Source: CANKHA01 sp035699705 (lineage in GTDB: Bacteria; Pseudomonadota; Alphaproteobacteria; Rhizobiales; Xanthobacteraceae). Taken from it: a stretch of DNA of 11,460 nt. The DNA is taken from positions 1 to 11,460 of the forward strand of contig DASSPI010000009.1 of NCBI GenBank assembly GCA_035699705.1. The letters are read 5' to 3'. Below the pieces are notes generated by a model. That model saw nothing but the letters and a program-made list of their open reading frames with translations, was not told the origin of the DNA and ran no database searches. Shown piece by piece: positions 5,571-11,460 of the stretch. How positions within the stretch are numbered: the stretch's first letter is position 1; each line of letters starts with the position of its first letter. The position numbers and the translations under genes were made by a program.

Positions 5571-8441
5571 TTGCGTTTTCTTCGCGCCGCTCAACCAGTG
5601 GCGATCATCATCGCCTTACTGATCGGCGCCACCGCCGCGCAAGCGGTGGATGCGGTGAGTGTGCGTCCCGACGCCGCCGCGATCGATCTCACCGCCGTGG
5701 TGGAACGCCACAAGACTGAAGTCGACCGCATCCAGGTGGCCGCGGCGCCCGGCCCCGACGGCATCGTGCGCCGCATTCAGGTGCCGGCGCGCGAAGGCAA
5801 TACCAACTGGGCGGTCTTCGCGCTGGCAAATTCCAGCGATGAACAGATGGACCGCCTGATCGTCGTGCCGCATTACCGCATGGTCGGCTCCGGCCTGCTC
5901 TGGCCCGATCTTGGGCTCTCGCGCGTGGTCTATATTCTCTCCAGCGGCGAGCCGCCGGAGCGGCAGGACAGCGCCACCGCCGACATCTTCCGCATCACAC
6001 TGGATCCCGGCGCGGTGCTCACCTTCGTCGCGGAGCTGCGCACCGACAAGCTGCCGCAGATCTATCTGTGGCAACCCGATGCCTACAAGGACAAGGTCAA
6101 CAGCCTCACGCTCTACCACGGCATCGTCATCGGCATTGCCGGCTTGCTGGCGCTGTTCCTGACCATCCTGTTCGTGGTGAAGGGCAGCGTGATGTTCCCG
6201 GCCGCCGCGGCGTTGAGCTGGGCGGTGCTGGTCTATATCGGCATCGACTTCGGCTTCTGGGGCAAGGTGTTCGATCTTTCCGCGGCGAGCGAGCGGATCT
6301 GGCGCGCTTCCGGCGAGGCGATCCTGGCGGCGACGCTGCTGGTCTTCATGTTCGCCTATCTCAATCTCAATCGCTGGCATGTGCGCTATGCGCACATCAC
6401 CTTCGGCTGGCTGGTCTTTCTCACCGCGCTGGTTGGGCTCGCGCTGTTCGACCCCGCGGTGGCCTCCGGCATCGCGCGCGTCTCGCTGGCGCTGATCGCC
6501 GTGCTCGGTTTCGGGCTGGTGATCTATCTTTCCACGCACGGCTTCGACCGCGCGGTGTTGCTGATCCCGACCTGGTTCCTGTTCCTGGTCTGGGTCTTGG
6601 CCGCAGGGCTGACCGTGACCGGCAGCATGACCAATGACATCGTGGGACCCGCGCTGCTCGGCGGCCTGGTGCTGATCGTGATGCTGATCGGCTTCACCGT
6701 GATGCAGCACGCCTTCTCCGGCGGCATCGGCCACGGCGTCGTTTCCGACGTCGAACGCCGGGCGCTGGCGCTCACCGGCGCCGGCGACATGATCTGGGAT
6801 TGGGATGTCTCGGCCGACAAGGTCTATACCAGTCCGGAAACCGAGCAGCTGTTGGGGCTCAAGCGCGGAACGCTGGAAGGCCCGGCCGCAGGCTGGCTGG
6901 ACGTGCTGCATCCGCTCGACCGCGACCGCTTCCGCGCCTCGCTCGACAGCGTGCTGGAGCAGCGCCGCGGCCGCCTGATGCAGGAATTCCGTCTGCACAC
7001 GCCGGACGGGCATTATCTTTGGTTCGCGCTCAAGGCCCGGCCGGTGGTCGGCTCCGATGGCGAGGTGGTGCGGCTGGTCGGCACCTTGACCGACGTGACC
7101 GAATTCAAGACCGCGGAAGAACGTCTCCTGCACGACGCGGTGCACGACAATCTCACCGGACTGCCCAACCGCGAGCTGTTCATCGACCGGCTGGAGGCGG
7201 TGCTCGGATTTGCGCGCGCCGACACCGCGATCCGTCCCTCGGTCCTGGTGCTCGACCTCGACCGCTTCAAGCAGGTGAACGATTCCGTCGGCATCGCGGT
7301 TGGCGATTCCATTCTGCTCACGCTCGCACGCCGGCTCGGCCGGCTGCTGAAGCCGCAGGACACGCTGGCGCGGATTTCCGGCGACCAGTTTGCGTTGATC
7401 CTGTTGTCCGAACGCGAACCGAGCCGCGTCAGCGCTTTTGCGGAAACGCTGCGCCGCGCCCTGCGCGCGCCGATCACGCTCAACGACCGCGAGATTTTCC
7501 TCACCGCCTCGATCGGCATTGCCCTGGCCGACGACCAGCCGCATCGCACCGAGGAAGTGCTGAAGGACGCCGAGCTCGCGATGTATCATTCCAAGCGCAT
7601 CGGCGGCGACCGCATCGAAGTGTTCAGGCCGGCCATGCGCGCGCGCAAGACAGACCGGCTCACCTTGGAATCCGATCTGCGGCGCGCGCTCGAGCGGGAC
7701 GAAATCACGCTGCTGTACCAGCCGATCATCCGGCTGGAGGACCGTTCCATCGCCGGCTTCGAGGCGCTGGCGCGCTGGGATCATCCCAAGATGGGCCGCA
7801 TGTCGCCGGCCGAATTCATCAGCATCGCCGAGGAAATCGGCCTGATCGTCGACCTCGGGCTGTTCGCGCTGGAGCGCGCGGCCCGGCAATTGAGCGTCTG
7901 GCAGCGCGGGGTGCGCCAGCGCGATCCGGTGTTCGTGAGCGTCAATGTCTCCTCCCGGCAGCTGTTGAGGCACGATCTCATCCACGACCTGCGCACGGTG
8001 CTTGGGCGTTCCGGCCTGGCGCGCGGCACGCTCAAGCTCGAGCTCACCGAGTCGCTGGTGATGGAAAATCCCGAACACGCCGCGCAGATCCTGACGCGCA
8101 TCCGCGAGCTCGGCGCCGGCCTGGCGCTCGACGATTTCGGCACCGGGCACTCCTCGCTCGCCTATCTGCAGCGCTTCCCCTTCGACACCATCAAGATCGA
8201 CCAGTCCTTCGTGCGCACCACGGCGCGCGGCACGCGCCCGGTGATCCTGCGCTCGATCATCGCGCTCGCGCACGATCTCGGCATGGAAGTGGTGGCGGAA
8301 GGCGCGGAGAGCGACAGCGATGCGGTGGAGCTCTACCAGCTCGGCTGCGAATATGCGCAGGGCTATGTCTTTGGCGAGCCGATGACGGCAGACCGGGCCA
8401 CCGAACTGCTTACCGCCGACCGGATGGAAATGGCGCGGTAG
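5571..8441 (+). CDS. Membrane c-di-GMP protein: sensor, 7 TM, PAS, degenerate GGDEF, EAL
   Basis: A 956-residue inner-membrane signalling protein. A signal peptide (1-25, ending AQA) precedes an exported region (about 26-178), then about seven helices between 183 and 379, an arrangement like 7TMR-DISM receptors. A PAS domain (about 395-515) follows with IWDWDVSADKVYTSPETEQL. The GGDEF domain (about 520-688) keeps NLTGLPNR (527-534) and LDLDRFKQVND (561-571), but its signature is SGDQF (603-607) and there is no RxxD inhibitory site, so cyclase activity is doubtful. The EAL domain (about 700-945) keeps catalytic residues: E731 in EAL, N792, E824, D854/D855 in DDFGTG, K875, E910 and Q930. The likely output is c-di-GMP hydrolysis, with the GGDEF perhaps sensing GTP. 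It starts with TTG 5571 behind a strong ribosome site. It stands alone; the ligand is unknown. Confidence 0.93.
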   Translation: MRFLRAAQPVAIIIALLIGATAAQAVDAVSVRPDAAAIDLTAVVERHKTEVDRIQVAAAPGPDGIVRRIQVPAREGNTNWAVFALANSSDEQMDRLIVVPHYRMVGSGLLWPDLGLSRVVYILSSGEPPERQDSATADIFRITLDPGAVLTFVAELRTDKLPQIYLWQPDAYKDKVNSLTLYHGIVIGIAGLLALFLTILFVVKGSVMFPAAAALSWAVLVYIGIDFGFWGKVFDLSAASERIWRASGEAILAATLLVFMFAYLNLNRWHVRYAHITFGWLVFLTALVGLALFDPAVASGIARVSLALIAVLGFGLVIYLSTHGFDRAVLLIPTWFLFLVWVLAAGLTVTGSMTNDIVGPALLGGLVLIVMLIGFTVMQHAFSGGIGHGVVSDVERRALALTGAGDMIWDWDVSADKVYTSPETEQLLGLKRGTLEGPAAGWLDVLHPLDRDRFRASLDSVLEQRRGRLMQEFRLHTPDGHYLWFALKARPVVGSDGEVVRLVGTLTDVTEFKTAEERLLHDAVHDNLTGLPNRELFIDRLEAVLGFARADTAIRPSVLVLDLDRFKQVNDSVGIAVGDSILLTLARRLGRLLKPQDTLARISGDQFALILLSEREPSRVSAFAETLRRALRAPITLNDREIFLTASIGIALADDQPHRTEEVLKDAELAMYHSKRIGGDRIEVFRPAMRARKTDRLTLESDLRRALERDEITLLYQPIIRLEDRSIAGFEALARWDHPKMGRMSPAEFISIAEEIGLIVDLGLFALERAARQLSVWQRGVRQRDPVFVSVNVSSRQLLRHDLIHDLRTVLGRSGLARGTLKLELTESLVMENPEHAAQILTRIRELGAGLALDDFGTGHSSLAYLQRFPFDTIKIDQSFVRTTARGTRPVILRSIIALAHDLGMEVVAEGAESDSDAVELYQLGCEYAQGYVFGEPMTADRATELLTADRMEMAR

Positions 8442-8476
8442 CCTCTTCTCATTTTGCGGAATCGGTCACAGGTTTG

Positions 8477-9094
8477 CTACGCGTGCCCGGATTCGCTCGA
8501 CAGCATGCCGAGATCGATGCCGATCTTGCGCAGCGCCTTCTCGTATTTGCGATCCGTATCGCTGCCGAAGATGAGTTCGGGATCGGCGGCGCAATGCAGC
8601 CAGCCATTCTGTTGGATCTCGTTTTCCAGTTGTCCCGCGCCCCAGCCGGCATAGCCGAGCGCGAGGATGGCGCTGGCGGGGCCGTCGCCGCGCGCGATCG
8701 CTTTCAGGATATCGAGCGTCCAGGTGAGAAAGACGCCGTCGTCGATCGGCAGCGTCGAATTGTCCATGAAGAAGTCGCTCGAGTGCAGCACGAAGCCGCG
8801 CTCGGTTTCCACCGGCCCGCCCTTGAGCACCTTCACCGAGCCCGCGCGTGGGGGCAGCTGGATGCGTTCGGCCGGGGGAATGACCTCGAGCTTCACCAGC
8901 AGGTCGGGGAAATTGATGTTCGCCACCGGATGATTGACGACGATTCCCATCGCCCCGTCGGAGGAATGCGCACAGACATAGATGACGCTGCGGGCGAAGC
9001 GCTCGTCATTCATCGCCGGCATCGCGATCAGCATCTGGCCGTCCAGATAGCCGCGCGTTGGATTTTTATCCGAGGGCAAACGAGGTGGCCGCAT
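8477..9094 (-). CDS. YqgE/AlgH family protein (UPF0301)
   Basis: A 205-residue protein with the family hallmarks GYLDGQMLIAMPAM (15-28), FARSVIYVCAHSSDGAMGIV (33-52) with VNHP following, VLKGGPVETERGFVLHS (89-105) and ILALGYAGWGAGQLENEI (143-160). The molecular role is unknown; the name AlgH comes from an alginate-regulation locus in Pseudomonas, and structures show a compact cytoplasmic fold without an obvious active site. ATG 9094 lacks a good ribosome site, but the N-terminus matches relatives, so the start is kept. The stop lies 35 bases from the stop of the convergent c-di-GMP gene, with no terminator between them. It is divergent, by 165 bases, from the DsbD-N-like gene. Confidence 0.93.
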   Translation of the reverse strand: MRPPRLPSDKNPTRGYLDGQMLIAMPAMNDERFARSVIYVCAHSSDGAMGIVVNHPVANINFPDLLVKLEVIPPAERIQLPPRAGSVKVLKGGPVETERGFVLHSSDFFMDNSTLPIDDGVFLTWTLDILKAIARGDGPASAILALGYAGWGAGQLENEIQQNGWLHCAADPELIFGSDTDRKYEKALRKIGIDLGMLSSESGHA

Positions 9095-9259
9095 ACAAAA
9101 AGGTTACCCGATGATACCAGCTTTGTGAACGAATCTCGGCCGATAAAGTTTCACGCCCATATGTTACCAAGCAATCCCGCGGCCGAAGCAATGTTTCCGT
9201 TCCGTACACAGCCGCGGGTTCGTGTTTGGCCGCGTAATTCGTGTTACTATTCAAAAACC

Positions 9260-10135
9260 ATGCCCCATCCTGTTTGTTCGATAGCAACCCGATTGCGCCG
9301 CCTGTACCGGGCGGCGCCATTGTCGCTCGTCCTGCTGCTGGGAGCGGCGGGCGCCGGCCGCGCGGACGATGCCTCGTCCTGGGATGCCGATCAGCGCTCC
9401 GCCTTGCGGCTGATTGCAGGGTCCAGCGAGAGCGGCATGCCCGTGCTGCGGGCCGGCATTGCGATGCGCGTCGATCCGGGCTGGAAGACCTATTGGCGCT
9501 ATGCGGGAGATTCCGGCCTGCCGCCGACATTCGATTTCACCGGTTCTGAAAATGTGAAATCGGTTACCGTGCTCTGGCCGGTGCCGCGGCGTTTTGCCGA
9601 TGGCGCCGGCGGCCATTCCATCGGTTACACCGGCGAGGTGGTTTTTCCCTTGCGGGTCACGGCGCAGGACGCGCGCCAGCCGGTGACGCTGCGGCTGAAG
9701 GCGGAGTACGGCGTCTGCGAGAAGATCTGCATTCCAGCGAGCGGCAAGGCGCAATTGCACCTCACCGGCGGCCCATCGAGCGAAGACGCCGCCGTCACGG
9801 CCGCCGAACTGCGCGTGCCGAAACCCGCCGCGCTCGGTGAGCCGGGGCCGCTTTCGGTGCGGGCCTTGCGCCGCGAAACCATCGCTTCCCGTCAGCGGGT
9901 GATCATCGACGTGACCGCGCCCAATGGGGCCGAGGTCGATCTCTTCGCCGAAGGTCCGGCACCGCAATGGGCCTTGCCCTTGCCCGAGCCGGTGGAAAGT
10001 GGACCGGACGGAACACGGCGCTTCGCCTTTGACGTCGACGGGGTGCCGCCCGGCTCCAGCGTCGCAGGCGCTCAGATCAAACTCACCCTGGTCGCCGGCA
10101 ACAACGCGATCGAAGTCACGAGCCACCTCGACTAA
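9260..10135 (+). CDS. Exported DsbD N-terminal-domain-like protein
   Basis: A 291-residue protein with a signal peptide (1-35: arginine-rich start, hydrophobic 21-32, cleavage near GRA-DD). The mature part matches the DsbD N-terminal (alpha-domain) family: DPGWKTYWRYAGDSGLPP (72-89), GYTGEVVFPLRV (122-133) and the cysteine pair C153/C157 in GVCEKICIPA (151-160). In DsbD that domain passes electrons from the membrane part to periplasmic partners. Here the membrane and thioredoxin domains are absent, so the electron donor must be elsewhere. ATG 9260 has no clear ribosome site; the same frame is open far upstream, but that part is a shadow of two other genes. A TACTAT (9245-9250) just before the start hints at a very short leader. 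The peroxiredoxin gene follows after 63 bases. Confidence 0.86.
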   Translation: MPHPVCSIATRLRRLYRAAPLSLVLLLGAAGAGRADDASSWDADQRSALRLIAGSSESGMPVLRAGIAMRVDPGWKTYWRYAGDSGLPPTFDFTGSENVKSVTVLWPVPRRFADGAGGHSIGYTGEVVFPLRVTAQDARQPVTLRLKAEYGVCEKICIPASGKAQLHLTGGPSSEDAAVTAAELRVPKPAALGEPGPLSVRALRRETIASRQRVIIDVTAPNGAEVDLFAEGPAPQWALPLPEPVESGPDGTRRFAFDVDGVPPGSSVAGAQIKLTLVAGNNAIEVTSHLD

Positions 10136-10198
10136 ATTCCGCTCCGCATTACGATAAGTCTCAAGCAAACCACCACCCACACCAGAGAGAGGAACATC

Positions 10199-10678
10199 AT
10201 GCCCATCAAAGTCGGCGATCGGCTGCCCAATGCGAAATTCCGCGTCACCACGGCCGAAGGACCGGCATGGAAGACCACTGACGATATTTTCAAGGGAAAG
10301 AAAGTCGCGCTGTTTGCCGTGCCCGGCGCCTTCACCGGCACCTGCCACAAGCAGCATATGCCGACCATCGTGCAGAACGTGGCGGCGCTGAGGGCCAAAG
10401 GCGTGGACAGCATCGCAGTGACCGCGGTGAATGACGCTTCGGTGCTGGACGCCTGGAAGAAAGCCAGCAATGCAGAAGGGGTGGAGTTCCTCGCCGACGG
10501 CAACGCGGATTTCGCCAAGGCCATCGATCTGTCTCTCGACCTGACGGGCAACGGCATGGGCGTGCGCTCGCGGCGCTATTCCATGCTGGTGGACGACGGC
10601 GTGGTGAAAAAGATCAACGTGGAAGAACCGGGCAAATTCGAGGTGTCGAGCGGCGAGGCCCTGGCGGCGCAGATTTAG
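10199..10678 (+). CDS. Peroxiredoxin, Prx5 type, single cysteine
   Basis: A 159-residue thioredoxin-fold peroxidase that reduces hydrogen peroxide and organic peroxides. The active site is VPGAFTGTCHKQHMP (41-55), with peroxidatic cysteine C49 in the P-x-x-x-T-x-x-C motif (P42, T46). Conserved arginines stand in GVRSRRYSML (121-130). C49 is the only cysteine; the position where some relatives carry a further cysteine (VEEPGK-C) is phenylalanine 147, so recycling must use an outside thiol such as glutathione/glutaredoxin. No signal peptide, so cytoplasmic, unlike its exported neighbour. AGAGAGGA (10185-10192) stands before ATG 10199, making the start firm. No promoter is obvious in the 63-base gap, so it may be co-transcribed with the DsbD-N-like gene. 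Confidence 0.95.
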   Translation: MPIKVGDRLPNAKFRVTTAEGPAWKTTDDIFKGKKVALFAVPGAFTGTCHKQHMPTIVQNVAALRAKGVDSIAVTAVNDASVLDAWKKASNAEGVEFLADGNADFAKAIDLSLDLTGNGMGVRSRRYSMLVDDGVVKKINVEEPGKFEVSSGEALAAQI

Positions 10679-10698
10679 CCGGCACGGCAACGATTGAG

Positions 10699-10770
10699 CG
10701 TCATGGCCGGGCTTGTCCCGGCCATCCACGTTCTTGCTTCTATGTTAAGACGAGACGTGGATGCCCGGAA
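10699..10770. repeat. Composite palindromic intergenic repeat, copy 2, cut short at rnhA
   Basis: The left arm is complete: CGTCATGGCCGGG..., with ATGGCCGGG (10703-10711) pairing CCCGGCCAT (10717-10725) around CTTGT, then CCACGT. After a linker, the right arm begins ACGTGGATGCCCGG (10755-10768) but stops four bases before the rnhA stop codon, without its inverse half. The left arm is the near-exact inverse of 239-271. It fills the gap between convergent prx and rnhA and may act as a bidirectional end-of-message structure. Confidence 0.8.
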
Positions 10771-10774
10771 ACAT

Positions 10775-11254
10775 TCACGCTCCCGGATTGCGATCCAACG
10801 CCCCCAGCGCGCCGGCGCGGATCGCCACGATGGCGTCGCGCGCCAGCTGGTCCGCGCGCTCGTTCATGCTGTGGCCGGCGTGGCCCTTCACCCAGTGCCA
10901 ATGCACCTGATGATGCTTCAGCGCCTCGTCGAGCCGCTGCCAGAGATCGACATTCTTGACCGGCTTCTTGTCAGACGTGCGCCAGCCATTCTTTTTCCAG
11001 GTCTTGATCCACGTCATGATGCCGTTACGCAGATACTGGCTGTCGGTATGCAGGTCCACGACGCAGGGAAATTTCAACGCCTCCAGCGCCGAGATCGCCG
11101 CCATCAGCTCCATGCGGTTGTTGGTGGTGAGTTGCTCGCCGCCCTTCAGCTCCCTCTCGCGATCGCCGAAGGTGAGCACCGCGCCCCAGCCGCCCGGACC
11201 CGGATTCCCGGAGCAGGCGCCATCGGTGTAGATGGTGACGCGCTGCGTGGTCAT
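10775..11254 (-). CDS. rnhA: Ribonuclease HI
   Basis: A 159-residue cytoplasmic enzyme that cuts the RNA strand of RNA-DNA hybrids, removing primers and R-loops. All active-site residues are present: D11 in YTDGACSGNPGPGGWG, E49 in NNRMELMAA, D71 in HTDSQYL, H125 in KGHAGH and D135 in NERADQLAR. The basic-loop region (GIMTWIKTWKKNGWRTSDKK, 78-97) is of the bacterial HI type, and the length is normal. ATG 11254 lacks a good ribosome site within the usual distance. In related genomes rnhA often follows thrB; any such gene would be beyond the right edge, with repeat DNA between. Confidence 0.97.
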   Translation of the reverse strand: MTTQRVTIYTDGACSGNPGPGGWGAVLTFGDRERELKGGEQLTTNNRMELMAAISALEALKFPCVVDLHTDSQYLRNGIMTWIKTWKKNGWRTSDKKPVKNVDLWQRLDEALKHHQVHWHWVKGHAGHSMNERADQLARDAIVAIRAGALGALDRNPGA

Positions 11255-11280
11255 TGAAGAAAGTCAGCCTGCTTCACCTC

Positions 11281-11460
11281 TCCCATAGGGCGAGGCCGGA
11301 TCGCAAAGCGATCCGGATGAGAGGTTACAGCGTATCGATGGATCCGAACGCCCTCACCCCAACCCTCTCCCCAGCCAAGTCGGACATATCCGACTTGGCC
11401 ACTCATTAATGCCGAACTCGGGTAAACCCGAGTTCGGATGGGAAAGGGAGCAGTCCGAGT
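11281..11460. repeat. Intergenic repeat block with three perfect hairpins
   Basis: A gene-free stretch to the window edge. Hairpin one: CCGGATCGC (11296-11304), AAA, GCGATCCGG (11308-11316). Hairpin two: GCCAAGTCGGA (11374-11384), CATA, TCCGACTTGGC (11389-11399). Hairpin three: CCGAACTCGGGT (11412-11423), AA, ACCCGAGTTCGG (11426-11437). The line CCCTCACCCCAACCCTCTCC (11351-11370) and the later GGGAAAGGGAG are the two ends of a common proteobacterial CCCTCACCCC...GGGAGAGGG repeat whose centre here holds hairpins two and three. The block probably continues past the edge. Confidence 0.75.

Noticed and set aside
5616..8273. An 885-codon minus-strand frame opposite the c-di-GMP gene.
   Set aside because: Antisense shadow produced by codon bias; no family features, and the plus strand encodes PAS, GGDEF and EAL domains.
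6800..9259. Long plus-strand frame leading into the DsbD-N-like gene, suggesting a 1111-residue fusion.
   Set aside because: The first 820 codons are an alternative frame of the c-di-GMP gene and the antisense of yqgE; the real protein begins with a signal peptide at ATG 9260.
9251..10729. A 492-codon minus-strand frame opposite the DsbD-N-like and peroxiredoxin genes.
   Set aside because: Antisense shadow crossing two clear plus-strand genes and a repeat.

Overview
The window is a GC-rich chromosomal segment of an alphaproteobacterium, most likely order Hyphomicrobiales (Bradyrhizobium/Xanthobacteraceae-like). Four things point there: the cysteine-less alphaproteobacterial form of ribosomal protein L31; an RcdA/DUF1465 gene beside a DUF1192 gene; a perfect TTAA-N7-TTAA CtrA-type box; and short palindromic intergenic repeats of the kind common in that group. 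Placement is by recognition only, because no database was searched. Most of the window is core-genome material with no insertion sequence, prophage, CRISPR array, tRNA or rRNA visible.

Layout from left to right. The 3' end of an OmpA/MotB-like gene (+) is followed by a palindromic repeat, a GNAT acetyltransferase (+), a second type of repeat, and an MsbA-type ABC exporter half-transporter on the minus strand. A repeat-bearing divergent gap leads to rpmE (L31, +), which ends in a bidirectional terminator shared with the convergent rcdA gene (-). Upstream of rcdA are about 330 bases without a convincing protein gene. They hold a perfect CtrA box, a -10-like hexamer, three hairpins and a strong rho-independent terminator on the minus strand, which together look like a small CtrA-controlled RNA gene. 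Then come a DUF1192 gene (-) and, divergently, a PIG3-type quinone oxidoreductase (+).

The centre is a 956-residue membrane c-di-GMP protein (+): signal peptide, sensor region, about seven membrane helices, PAS, a degenerate GGDEF (SGDQF) and an EAL domain with its catalytic residues. It converges on a YqgE/AlgH-family gene (-). Divergent from yqgE is an exported DsbD-N-like protein (+), then a single-cysteine peroxiredoxin (+) that converges on rnhA (RNase HI, -) across a partial copy of the palindromic repeat seen at the left end. The window closes in repeat DNA carrying three near-perfect hairpins.

Themes: cell-cycle control (rcdA and the CtrA box), c-di-GMP signalling, and redox/thiol chemistry (quinone reductase, DsbD-N-like protein, peroxiredoxin). 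The best candidate for something undescribed is the predicted small RNA at about 3949-4044 (-) between rcdA and the DUF1192 gene.
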